A stretch of DNA of 64,000 nucleotides from Castanea sativa (lineage: Eukaryota; Streptophyta; Magnoliopsida; Fagales; Fagaceae): contig NC_134020.1 of the NCBI RefSeq assembly GCF_040712315.1, positions 8,388,825 through 8,452,824 of the forward strand, given 5' to 3'. Of the stretch, positions 45,470-56,460 are shown one piece after another. The first letter of the stretch is position 1; each line of letters opens with the position of its first letter. A program made the position numbers and the translations under genes. The notes below the pieces were generated by a model. The model did not search any database and had not been told where the DNA came from. It saw nothing but the letters and a program-made list of their open reading frames with translations.

Positions 45470-46265
45470 GTTTCCTCGTCTAGCGATAGTGTGGAGAAAG
45501 CTATAGACGAGTATCGTGACTCTAGCTATAGTGGTTCTAGTAGTGATGGTAGCAGTAGTAGTAGTGGGGATAGTGAGGAATACATATCTGAGGTCCCTGG
45601 GATTCCTTTAGAGGTCTTTTAAGAACACCTTAAGACGAGGGCAGCCTCTGGGTCTTTGGTTGGCACCTCAACAAGTGTTCCTCCGTCCGATCTTGTAGAC
45701 AAGGTAGAGACCATATATAGCTGTGCTGTAGGTATCCCTTCCAAGACGGACGAGAAGAGATTAACTACCCTTAGGAGCTGGTACCAAATCCCTGACGAGC
45801 TCAACCCTAGGTTAGCTGTCCATGGGGAATGGTGCTGCCAGCCTCGTTTTGGAGTTGGCATTTACGAGGCCTATCTTCTAGGGGGTCTTAGGTTACCTTT
45901 GAATGCCTTTGCTAGAGAATTACTGACTAGGTTAGGCTTAGGAGTTTGCTAGTTTAACCGTAATGCGTGGAAGGAGTTTGCCATGAAAATTTTGTGGAGG
46001 GAAGTGTTTAAAGGGAACCATCCTCTTATTATGGAAGAGTTCCTTTACTGTTATAAGCCCTCAAAAATTAACCAATCCGTTAGTTTTTACTAATTCACAG
46101 CCAGAGGGAGAGATTGTAGGTTAATTAAACCTTTGGTCACTTTAGACAGGAACTGGAAGACGAAGTTTTTCTTCGTCTCTAGTTTTTGGGCTGGGCATCC
46201 TGTCGAGGTTGGCTGGGATCCTTTTGCCCCATATACTGGAAAGTTAGGGAACCTTCGTCCTGAAG

Positions 46266-46353
46266 GTATGTCTTCTATGTTTATTTTATCATAAATATTT
46301 TCTTATTTCATTCATGCAGTCCTCTGACAATTCTTCTTCTTCTTCTTTTTTAG
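46266..46353 (+). other. Predicted intron of the antisense ORF
   Basis: GTATG donor and a pyrimidine-rich TTTTTTAG acceptor; removal keeps the reading frame between the globular part and the KCPSLNKFY part. Confidence 0.65.
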
Positions 46354-47279
46354 GTGTCAAATGTCCATCTCTAAACAAGTTTTATCTTGACCACGTCCAT
46401 ACGGCTCGTCTATACATTGACAGGGCTTTCCATTCTTTAGTAAGTCTTCAACGTCTTGCCAATGGCGGCTCCAGGAATATTCCCCAGGGTGTTCCTAAAA
46501 ATTTTTCTTAGAAATTTTTTTTTGGGTGCGTGGTTTTCATATCAAATATTTGTCCATAATTCTAGCAAAAGAATAAATAATAAACTATAAGTTTATTTGA
46601 AATATTAATAAAATTATTAATTATTGTTGTTTATTTGTTTCATTAATTTGTTTGTTTTTTATAAATTATAATTTGTTATATTGTTGTTTCATTAATTATA
46701 AAATTATTAATTGTTGTTTAGTCTAACATAATTTAATTTGTTTGTCTTTTATAATGTATTGGTTAATTATATTGCTTTAATTATTGTTGTTTAGCGTAAC
46801 AATAAACTATATTGCTTTAATTTATTTGTCATTAATTATACTACTTTAATTTATTATATTGTTTAGCCTCTAAAAGAGCCAGTCATTACACATCTCATGT
46901 GCAACACAATAATTAAAGCAGTGTAACTCGACCCCATGTGCCCATCTACCCCCACCCCACTCAAGAGACAAGCACATTGGTACAAGCCTCATGCCTGATG
47001 CCCCAATTATAATAGCCAAATGCCAATCAGAAAATTTCACAATCACAAATTACAATACACATTACACATATCTCACTAACACTAACACCAACACAAATTG
47101 ACCAACACTATCGGATAAGAATAAGATAAAGCCAAATTTAAAAAGTAAATAAAAAAAAGGCAAAAAACAAAATATTAATAAATCTACCAATCACAAACTT
47201 ACAGTTCAAAAGAGAGAGAGAGTTAGACTCTTAAAGAATAAAAAGCTCATTCATTAATTTTATTTCATTTCATAGATTT

Positions 47280-47345
47280 CATTTCAGATAGAGAGAGAGA
47301 GAGAGTGAGTGAGAGACTGCGAGAGAGTGAGAGAGAAAAAGAGAG
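47280..47345. repeat. (GA)n-rich stretch in the hAT element
   Basis: Runs of GAGAGA broken by TGAGTGAGAG; adjoins the minisatellite. Confidence 0.85.
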
Positions 47346-47349
47346 AGAA

Positions 47350-47655
47350 ATACCTTGAGATCCCGATCACCGAGCACCGAGACCGGAGCAGCTCTGCGAT
47401 CCCGATTTGCGATCTGTGATCTGCGATGAGTGATGAGGCGCGATCTATGATGAGGCGATGAGGCGAGGAAGGCGCAATCCGCGATGAGGCGGCGGAGGCG
47501 CGTTCCGCGATGAGGGCCGCGCGATCTGCGATGAGGGCCATGAGGCGATGAGGGGCGATCTGCGATGAGGCGATGAGGCGTGATCTGTGATGAGTGACGA
47601 CGAAGACGAGCGAGCTACGGCGACGACGAGCGAGCTGTGGCGACGACGAATGAGC
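47350..47655. repeat. GC-rich minisatellite in the hAT element
   Basis: Irregular tandem copies of GCGATCTGCGATGAGG and GCGATGAGGC, then GACGACGAGCGAGCT copies. The base composition is sharply unlike its AT-rich surroundings. The short Ala/Arg/Ser-rich ORF on the minus strand is a product of the repeat. Confidence 0.85.
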
Positions 47656-49308
47656 TGGTACTTTGGTTTGCTCTGTATTGGGGTTTGGGGTTTGGTTTGC
47701 TCTGTCTGTATTGGGGTTTGGGGTTTGGTCTACTTTGTCTATATTGGAGTTTGGTTTGCTCTGTGAGCGACGTGACCGTGGGTTTTTTTTTTTTGAGAAT
47801 TTGTGGGCTTGCTGTGGGCTTGCTTTTGTCTTTGTTACAATTTTTTTTTTTTTAGATTTTAGTTCAAATTTTTTTTTGGGTTTTTTTTTTTTTTGCTTGA
47901 AAGTAGAACAAATAAATTTTTTTAAAAAAATTTGAGGGTGTTCCTAATTTTGTTGAGGGTGTTCCTGATATCTTCATATATAAAAAATTTTAATTATTAC
48001 ATATAAAAAAATATTTCAAGTCAGGGTGTTCTTGGGAACATCCTGACTTGTACATGGCACCGCCACTGCTTGCCATTTGGGGCCTTGGTCCCGAATTGTC
48101 CAAAGAAGCTTTATCGCAAGAACTCACTATTCGTAGGCATAAGTTCTTCATCCTCTCTCTTCTTTTTCTCTTTTTTTTTTCTTTTTAAAGGTTCATACTT
48201 TTTTTATCTCTTGGATGACTAAATATTTTTCTTCAGGGATGGCAACCATGAAAGAGAACAAAGGCAAAGAGGTAGTGGATGAGGCAAACAAGCAGGAGGT
48301 TGAAAATTAGCCTTGTCCAACTGTTGGTGATAAATGCAATCTATCAAAAGCCGTTGATTTGGAGAATCTCCCCAGTCGTCATAAGGGGAAAAGGGCAAAA
48401 CACGGGTCGTCCAGGGCTGGGGTTGTTACTCTTGGTCTTCCTATTCCTCCTCCATCTCAGTAGCCGTCCATCCGGATCCATGATGTAGAGTTGTCTGAGC
48501 CTGCTCACACCCCATCATCCAAAACCACTGCGCCTACCTCGTCCCAACCTCCCTAGAAGGTTCCTACGAACATCGTTAAGAACGAGGATTTGGTTTGGGA
48601 GAGGTTTGGCAAGGACGTGGCCGCATGCTATGACATGTCCTTGAGAGAATTTGAGCACTCAGGTGTTCATGATCTTTTCAAGGTAATTAAAACAAACTTC
48701 TTTCCCTTCTTTTTTACCTTGTCCATGTTATCACAGCGTCATATGCTTTATTTATTTATTTTAACAAAAATTTGACTACTTGTGCAAGCTATGTCGAAAT
48801 TCATTGCCGCATCCAGGCTACGAAGCTAGATAAGACGAGGATCTTATTAGAAAAAATGATCAAGGAAGTCAAGGACGACTACAAGGGCTAGGCTAAAATA
48901 GCAGCCAAGGCTAAGGATGAGACTAAGGGGCTGCGGAACCTCGTCGAAGAGCTGAAAGCTGATATTGTAGAGAAAGACACTCGTCTTGATCACCTCTAGA
49001 AGAAAACCGACGAGCTGAGCAGTTCTCTTAAAGAGGCCAAAGAAGGTGCAGTGGAGGAGTTCAAAGCTTCTAAGCAATTGACTGACCTGCTAGATGCCAA
49101 TTATGTAGCTGGGTTTGAAGACTTTCGTATGGACACTAAGGTGAAGTTTCCTGACGTTGACTTCAGCTCCATTGTACTTCAGCTTGGTGGCGCTGCTAGC
49201 TCTTTCCTTCAGACGAGTTCTGAAGATGTCAACATTGAAGACGACGCCACAACCAAGCCAGCCCAGGACGAGTTTAAGACCGAAGAAGATTCTTCAGCAA
49301 AAGAATGA

Positions 49309-49533
49309 AAATTGGACCAGTTTATTACTTTTTTTTTTATGAGGTCCATTGTTTTAGGACCATTTTAAGATTTATTTGAGTACATTTCACTCGTCCAGAG
49401 TGCTTTGGACGAGTTTATTAACAATTGTCTTTTAATGCTTTTACTTTGTAAGGGTTTTTGGACAGTGGTCGTCTAACCTTTTTTAAACTTTGATATTTGA
49501 GTGCCTATTTTCATTCATTATTGACTATCATTG
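49309..49533. other. G2 region between antisense ORF and solo LTR
   Basis: No gene; likely 3' UTR of the antisense transcript. Confidence 0.5.
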
Positions 49534-50933
49534 TGATGGATAAATACATTTTTGTATCGCATACAAAACTTAAGCAACGAAAAAATAACGGATCTACTTC
49601 ATTCATAAAAGTTAACATGTACTATGTAAGTTTCAAAATTTGAGAACAAGAGAGTGTACCTTGGAGCGGTGAATATCAAAACTGAAGATCAGAAGCACTA
49701 GGGAACACTTTCAATCTTCACTCCAATTCCACTAACGTCTAAGATGTGTGGTCTCTCAATCAGTTTTCAAAGGGAGAATGTCAAAGTGTCTAACACTTCT
49801 TACACACCACTTCGCAATAGTGTTATATTTCTCTCACACATAAATTATGTATGTTTCTCCCTTTGTATTTAACTGATTATCTAATTGGGTTGGCCTTTTG
49901 GGCCTTTCCAATTGGGCTTAAGTGTGTGGCTTGGAGTGGGACCAAAAAGGACCAATAACACACTAGCTCCAATGGGCCTTGGGCTTTTCAGTCAACTCTT
50001 GACAAGTTCAAAGTTACCATTAACTATATTTAATACCACTATATAAATATAGTTGCACTCTAGGCCTTATTTATAAATTAAATCCCAAGACTTTATTATA
50101 CATGCAACCCCTTCATAAAATATTCGTAGTAATACAAAGTCATGAAAGTAGACTGCCACTTTGTAGATTACTACATCTTAATTCCTTGAGTACCCGGTTT
50201 AAACCTTTAAGTTATTCATCATATATTTATGAAATTCAATTCCATAAATATATATACTTTAGTAACTTCTTACTAAAGTGGTTAGGCCTAGCTCTCTGAA
50301 TAACCAAACCCATTAAACTTATCTCAAGAGAATATTTTGTATCTCCGTTAAGAGACTATGAATTCCATCTTAAGAATATATGTTCCATCAACACTAAATG
50401 TGGTTGACCAACATACTGAGGTTTTGACCGTAACTTTAGATCTCACTCCTGATATATCAAAGCAACCTACACTTCATGATCAGGTTCATTATCCTCTCAG
50501 GATTAAGAGTTCATGCAAATATAAGTCGTGAGTTTATTATTCATTTGACAATCGTTAGAAGAATAATAAATCTCACAGCAGTCCAGTTCAATATGTCTTA
50601 ACTCTTAAGACATATCAACATAGCAACTAGAAATCTTCATTTCCATGATCAAGACAAATCATCTTAGTTGATATGTTATAGTCTTCACAGATGAAATGCC
50701 CAATTTCATCACCAACTACGAACTACAATTCTGAGTTTACAAAGAACTTGTGATTTATATCTTTTGTGACTTTTCACATAAATCACATACTATGCATCTC
50801 ATGGACTATATGATAATGTCCCAATATTCATGTTACCATTATTTTTAGATAATAATAAAAACAACTTTATTAATTACAACATTAAGTCATACATAGCAGC
50901 ATACAATAGGATTTAAGGGCACACTTCCTAACA
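49534..50933 (-). mobile_element. Solo LTR, copia A/B/C family
   Basis: 1400 bp, flanks CATTG and CATTA (4 of 5). Its outer end TGATGGATAAATAC resembles the solo LTR at 32994 rather than A, B or C, so these two form a subfamily. Confidence 0.88.
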
Positions 50934-51725
50934 CATTACATGGACGAGTTCACTTGTTTCTTTTTGCGTTCAACATATTTGTTATTCTTTAATTTCTCAA
51001 GTGCATCTCGTGCTATAAATGGCTGGTTTTCCAACTCTTTCTCTCATCCATGGGCTGGACGGTACACCTCCGTCTTTAGACGAGATGTCTCCAGCATTCA
51101 ACTCGTCCAGGATGTTGGACAGCCTTGGCAAGGTACATCCTTCCATGGGTTGGAATTTTAAATGGATGCATTCCTTTGTCCATTTCCTGGGTGTTCATGC
51201 GGGAGGTTAGGTTTAATTTCATCTTTTAGACGAGTATAAACTTCCTCGTCTTTAAATTAGACGAGCATGCCTTAGCATATTTTTCTTGCTTTATCCTTAC
51301 TTTGAGAAAAGCTTATAAACGTAGATTTATCCTTTAAGGAAAACTTATAAACGTTACATCTCCGCGTCCAGAGATTTTTGTTCGTCACAGGCCTTAGCCT
51401 TCTTGTGAGCGAAATTACGGAAATTAGATTCATGTACTAAATACTTTAGAAATCCAAACCATATTTATTATATAAACATTGTCCAAAAATATGGCACACG
51501 CTTAGAAGCTAGTGCCTTAGGAAATTAAAATACTTATAAAGTACACAACCTCGTCTTTTACAAATTTGTCTGTAGACGGTGCAAAAATTTAGGAACTAGT
51601 GTACTTTTTATTTTTAAAACATATAGTAGTAGTAAAAACACTAGCAGTAAACATGAGTAAACACGTGGGTTAGAGCTGTAACCCCGTCCATAACTCTTGT
51701 CCTTGGTAATGCTCGTCCAAGTTCA
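50934..51725. other. G2 region between integrase end and the solo LTR
   Basis: No convincing ORF. GACGAG/CTCGTC words are frequent, as elsewhere in G2. It separates the converging ends of pol and the antisense ORF. Confidence 0.5.
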
Positions 51726-53081
51726 TCATTGATAGTACCTCTTCAGATGCTCCATGTTCCAAGGATGTTCTAACTTCCGTCCGTCCAGAGCTTCCAAGTA
51801 GTACGACCCCTGCCTCTTGCAGTTGATTACACTATAGGGTCCTTCCCAATTGGGTCCTAATTTTCCATAAGCTGGGTTCCTGGTTGTCAAGGACACCCTT
51901 TTAAGAACGAGGTCCCCAATGTTGATACGCCTGTGTTTTACCATGGCATCATACTGCCTAGCCATAAGATTTTTATATCTTGCTGTCCTTTGCTCTGCAT
52001 CCATCCTTACCTCATCAATGAGATCGAGGTCAAGACGAAGTTGTTCCTTATTTTCTTTCTCCAAATACTTCATCACTCGATGGTTAGCCATATGAACTTC
52101 CGCAGGTATGACTGCTTCACTTCCATAGGCTAGCTAGAAGGGGGTTTCCCCTATCGGGGTCCTCACAGTCGTCCTGTAGGCCCAAAGAACACCTGGGAAC
52201 TCATCTGGCCATACCCCCTTTGCCCCCTCAAGCCAAGTCTTGATGATTTTCAGTAGGGATCGGTTTGCTACTTCTGCTTGTCCGTTCACCTGTGGGTGAG
52301 AAAGTGAGGAATAATGATTCTTGATTCCGAATTGTTCACAAAAGTCTCTAAAAGGTGCGTTGTCAAACTGTCGTCCATTATCAGATACTAGTACTTTAGG
52401 TACCCCGAACCTACATACAATGTTCTTCTAAAAAAATTTCTTAACATTTTGATGAGTAATTATTACGAGAGGTTTGGCCTCCACCCACTTGGTAAAGTAG
52501 TCAATCCTTATTACTAAAAATTTCATCTGTCTGGTTCCTAGGGGGAAAGGACCTAGGATATCCAGTCCCCATTGCGCAAAGGGCCATGGGGCCATCATTG
52601 GGGTCTGGTACTCCGAAGGCTGTCTAGGAACGTTGCTGAAGCGCTGACACTGGTCACACACCTTGACATAAGCCTTAGCATCTGCTTGAATAGTAGGTCA
52701 GTAGTAGCCTGCATGGACAACCTTATGGACTAGTGATCTTGCTCCTGAGTGATTCCTACATGCTCCTTCATGGACCTCTCTTAATACATAGTTTGACTTG
52801 TCCGGAGCCAGGCACTTTAGGTAGGGTTGAGAGAAGTCTCGCTTGTATAGTACTTCATTTATAAGGACGTACTTGGCAGCCCTGACCCTCAGCTTCCTAG
52901 CCTCGTCCTTGTCTTCTAGAAGCCTTCCATCCTTAAAATAGACTATTATTGGACTCATCCAATTTTCTCCTCCTCCTATTTGCTGTATTTCTGAAAGGTC
53001 TATGCTCAGCATGTATTGGATTTTGTCATACTTATCCATCACTCCTGCCGAAGCTGCTCTCGCCAAGGCATCCGTTTCCAT
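51726..53081 (-). pseudogene. pol: G2 integrase
   Basis: N-terminal zinc domain HEGACRNHSGARSLVHKV then CDQCQRF (H-H-C-C pattern; 52800-52640). Core: WGLDILGPFP (first Asp), VSDNGRQFDN (second Asp, about 52375) and HPQVNGQAEVANR (Glu; about 52300). C-terminal part 52091-51726 with RRINIGDLVLKRV and LGPNWEGPYSV, ending KRYYQ and a stop. Breaks: stops at 52695, 52427 and 52133. All catalytic residues seem present. It would insert G2 cDNA. Confidence 0.92.
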
Positions 53082-53093
53082 ATTTTCCTCCTT

Positions 53094-53857
53094 CTAGAGT
53101 TGAACAAAACTTGCTTCTTTAAACTTCTGGACGAGCTGCTTCACTTTGTTAGGATATTTCTTCATTTGATCTTCCTTAGCTTCACAAATTCCATTCACTT
53201 GATTGATAACTAATTGAGAGTCTCCTTTTACTACTACTGACTCCGCCCCTAAAGACTTAGCCAATTCTAGCCCTTTAAGGAGAGCTTCATACTTAGCTTC
53301 GTTGTTGGTGGTTTGGTACTGTAAACGGACTGCGTACTCCAACTTCTCTCCTTCAGGGAACTTCAGTATGACTTCAATCCCTCCTGCGTATAGTGTGGAC
53401 GATCCGTCTACATTGATAACCCACCTTTCAGCTCCTACCTCTTTGTCCGGCTCGTCCTGGCTAGGGTGAACTCCGCAATGAAATCTGTCAACGCCTGTGC
53501 TTTTATCGCGCTCCTTGGCTAGTACTTGACATCAAACTCACTAAGCTCTACCGCCCATTGGATTAGTCGTCTTGCGGCTTCCAACTTGTTCATTGCCTTC
53601 TTTAGGGGATGATCCGTTAGGACGTTGATAACATGAGCTTGAAAATAATGCCTCAGGTTCCTAGATGCCGTGATCAAAGCAAAGGCTAGCTTCTCCATCA
53701 TCTGATATCGTCCTTCCGCTCCTCTTAGTGCCCGGCTCGTATAGTAAACTAGTTTCTGAATCCACCCTTCTTCTCTAATCAATGTTGAGCTAACTGCGTG
53801 CGAGGACACTACCAAAAACAAATATAATTCTTCGCCAAGTACAGACGGGCTCAGCAA
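53094..53857 (-). pseudogene. pol: G2 RNase H region, two domains
   Basis: 53857-53519 is the RT-linked RNase H (EGRYQMMEKLAFALI, VLTDHPLKKAM). 53342-53094 is a second, archaeal-type RNase H (QYQTTNNEAKYEALLKGLEL, VVKGDSQLVINQVNG) before integrase. The double arrangement is a mark of the Tat lineage. The join between them (about 53518-53343) is out of frame. Confidence 0.9.
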
Positions 53858-54606
53858 CGGTGTCGTTGTAAGGTAAGCCTTGAGGTCTTGGAAGGCCTTC
53901 TAACACTCATCCATCCACTCGAATGCCTTCCTGAGGACTTTAAAGAATGGTAAACATTTGTCAGTAACTTTTGAAACAAACCTGTTAAGAGTATCAGGGT
54001 GGCAACTCGTCCAGTAAGAGACTAGACTTCTTTGATATTCTTCAATGGCTCCATATTTAGTATCACCTGGATTCTGTCAGGATTTGCCTTAATTCCTCTA
54101 TGTGAAACCATGAACCTCAGGAACTTCCCTGATGAAACTCCAAAAGCACACTTGCTTGGATTCAACTTCATATTATACCGCCTAAGTGTATCAAAGGTTT
54201 CTTGAAGGTCATCTAGATGCTTCTCCTTGTCCAAACTCTTCACCAGCATGTCATCCACATAAACCTCCACATTCTGCCCAATTTGTGGACGAAACATATG
54301 GTTAACAAGTCTTTGATAAGTCACTCGTGCATTCTTTAAACCGAAAGACATCACTTTATAGAAAAATAACCCTTGGCTAGTAATGAAGGATGTCTTTTCC
54401 TGATCTACCCTGTCCATCTTTATTTGGTTGTAGCCTGAAAAGGCGTCCATGAAACTCAGCAGTTTGTGACCTACCGTCGAGTCCACCAACTGGTCAATGC
54501 GTGGCAATGGATAACTGTCCTTGGGGCAAGCCTTGTTTAAATCAATAAAGTCCATGCACATCCGCCACTTGCCGTTGGCCTTCTTGACCATAACTACATT
54601 AGCCAA
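53858..54606 (-). pseudogene. pol: G2 reverse transcriptase
   Basis: Open 54606-54022 (194 codons): VVMVKKANGKWRMCMDFIDL, YPLPRIDQLVDSTVGH, SFMDAFSGYNQI, and the intact catalytic YVDDMLVKS. The thumb part 54021-53858 is broken by a stop and a shift. The start assigned is an internal Met; real translation would come from gag upstream. Confidence 0.93.
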
Positions 54607-55430
54607 CTAGTCTAAATAATAGACTTCCCAGATAAATTTGGCTGTCACCAACTTCTAAACCTCGTCTTTGATGGCATTGTCTCGTTCATGAGCAAAAACT
54701 CTCTTCTTCTGATGCACAGGCTTGGAGTGAGGATACACGTTTAGATGATGGGTAATGACACTAAGGTCAATACCTGGCATATCCTCGTGACTCCATGCAA
54801 ACACATCAAGGCTTTTCTTTAAAAACTGGACCAAGGTTTGCTTTGTCTTCTTTTCCATACCCGCCCCGACCCTAGTAAATTTCTCAAGATTGCTCTCGTC
54901 CAAAGGAATATCCTCTAGTACCTTGGTGGGCTTCACAATAATTCTTCTCTCGTCTGTATTCATTGCCTGCACATGCTCGTTCATAGCTAGCATGGCTAAA
55001 TAGCATTCTCTGGCGGCTAGTTGATCTCCTTGTACTTGGCCCACTCCATACTCAGTCGAAAACTTGACAGAAAAATGGTAGGTAGAAGTCACCGCCTTCT
55101 AACTATTTAAAGTCGGCCTTCCAATGATAGCATTGTATGACGATGAACAATCAACAAGGAGGAAGTTTACCTCTTTGGTTATCTGTTGCGGGTATGCTCC
55201 AACCACCACCGGCAATGTAATGGTGCCCACCGGTTGCACTTTCATCCCTCCAAATCCTACCAAGGGCGAATTCACTAGACGGAGCTGATCTGGTCCTAAC
55301 CTCATTTGCTAGAAGGCGGGATAATACAAGATATCCGCTGAGCTTCCATTGTCTACCAACACCCTTCTAGTCGTATAATCGGCAATGGGCAGGGTAATGA
55401 CGATCGCGTCGTCGTGTGGGTGGTGAACTC
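54607..55430 (-). pseudogene. pol: G2 aspartic protease and protease-RT linker
   Basis: Active site near 55375 reads RRVLVDNGSSADILYYPAF, followed by one stop (55310-55308) and then 55305-55099 with VNFLLVDCSSSYNAIIGRPT. A stop at 55098 leads to the linker 55092-54655 (FAWSHEDMPGIDLSVITHHL). The DNGSS motif is intact. Confidence 0.88.
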
Positions 55431-55449
55431 TTTCAGCATCCTCGTTCGT

Positions 55450-56340
55450 GAATATGATGGCTTGCTCGTCAGCTACCCTTGTCCTGGGAGATCGTCCAAA
55501 CAGCTGGACGTTCTACACCACTTTCAGGTATGTCTTCCTCGATTTGGACGCCTGTCCCGCTAAGGTTCCTCCTATAATAACTCTTATTTCTCCAAGTGGG
55601 GGTCATGATGACTCTTCCACCTTTGCCTTCAACTTTTCATCCTTGCCTAATGAGATTCTCTATCTGCTGCTTCAAATCAAAACACTCGTCGGTGTCATGC
55701 CCATGGTCTCTGTGGAAGTGACAATACTTGTTCCTATTATGCTTGTTACGATCTCCTTTCATTTTCTCTGGCCACTTCATGGACGGGTCGTCGTTGATTT
55801 GCATAAGCACTTACTCAAGTGGCGTATTCAAGGGAGTGTATTGCTGATTTCTCGCTGAAGAACTCGTCTTCTTACTGTCTCTATCTTTTTTCTCTCCCGC
55901 GTGAGCCTTCTTTGGACGAGGACCCTGATCAGGATGATGTGGGAGGTTCGCTTCCATACGCTCTGCTCTCTTCCGTTCGGTGGACTAAGTCATCCACGGG
56001 GTTCACCCGTCTCATGTTCTCCTTCATTTCATCCATAGCTTTTCTCATCTGGTCCATCTCCCTCTCCAGGTGCAGTACTCTTCTTGAAGTAGTACCCCTT
56101 GACTGATTCTCGGACTCAACGTTTTCTCCTCTACCTTCTTGACTCTGGAGTTGCCCTTCCGCGTGTCTTTCATGGTGCTGCCTCCTTAAATTGATCTCCC
56201 TATTCAACTCTTGGTTCTGACGAGTTAGTTCTGCCATAGAGGCAGCTATGGACTGTATATGTTGAATGGAAGACGGTTACAGGATAGGCGCTGACTGACG
56301 ATCATGGTGGGGATTACTAGAAGCATCCCTACTCTTTTAG
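55450..56340 (-). pseudogene. gag: G2 gag, capsid core deleted
   Basis: 56237-55929 is a charged, coiled-coil-like N-terminus (MAELTRQNQELNREINLRRQ, VLHLEREMDQMRKAMDEM). About 20 codons later the sequence is already the end of gag (KWPEKMKGDRNKHNRNKYC) and the knuckle YCHFHRDHGHDTDECFDLK. The Retrotrans_gag core, usually some 150 or more codons between these parts, is missing. G2 could not make a normal capsid. Confidence 0.8.
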
Positions 56341-56442
56341 TGGCCTGGGCTGGTAGCCCTTCATCTTGTTCGAACCATACAACCTTCTGTCTGGGAAAGG
56401 CGAATCACTAAAAACAAATAATCGAACGAAAAGAACTTTCCC

Positions 56443-56460
56443 ATGGACGACGCCAACTAA
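56443..56460 (-). other. Primer-binding site of G2
   Basis: The minus strand reads TTAGTTGGCGTCGTCCAT after the LTR end CATCA. Similar to the TTGGCGCC-type sites of Tat elements. Confidence 0.7.

Larger units (their letters stand above)
46460..48068. mobile_element. Non-autonomous hAT-like element
   Basis: 1609 bp. Imperfect ends CAATGGCGGCTCCA and, on the other strand, CAGTGGCGGTGCCA, with subterminal GGGTGTTCC repeats. CTTGC flanks it on both sides (46455-46459 and 48069-48073); hAT duplications are usually 8 bp, so the assignment rests on the ends. It splits a codon run of the antisense ORF. No transposase is visible. The inside is AT-rich except for a GC-rich minisatellite. Confidence 0.75.
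37277..49308 (+). pseudogene. G2 antisense ORF (Tat-lineage aORF), split
   Basis: The ATG at 37277 is followed after 17 bases by copia C. It resumes at 45475 with a Ser-rich acidic stretch, a stop near 45620, then a conserved globular part (RSWYQIPDELNPRLAVHGEW, YEAYLLGGLRLPLNAFAREL). An 88-bp intron fits at 46266-46353 (GAAG/GTATG, TTTTTAG). The next exon (VKCPSLNKFYLDHVHTARL) is cut by a hAT element at 46460 and continues at 48069 (AIWGLGPELSKEALSQEL). Later parts are MATMKENKGKEVVDEA (48242 on) and a coiled-coil region with an acidic tail ending at 49306-49308. This antisense protein is common in plant Tat elements; its function is unknown. Confidence 0.82.

Noticed and set aside
45619..45861. 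Minus-strand ORF in G2 3' region
   Set aside because: Shadow of the antisense ORF exon on the plus strand.
47284..47541. Ala/Arg/Ser-rich ORF on the minus strand
   Set aside because: Made by the GC-rich minisatellite and GA repeat; low-complexity, no domain.
48100..48240. GC-AG intron in the antisense ORF
   Set aside because: An AG/GCATAAGT donor and TTCAG acceptor exist, but joining them does not put MATMKENKGK in frame, so the exact junction is left open.
55448..56106. Plus-strand ORFs of 95-136 codons opposite G2 gag
   Set aside because: Antisense shadows of gag and its zinc knuckle; composition follows the minus-strand codons.
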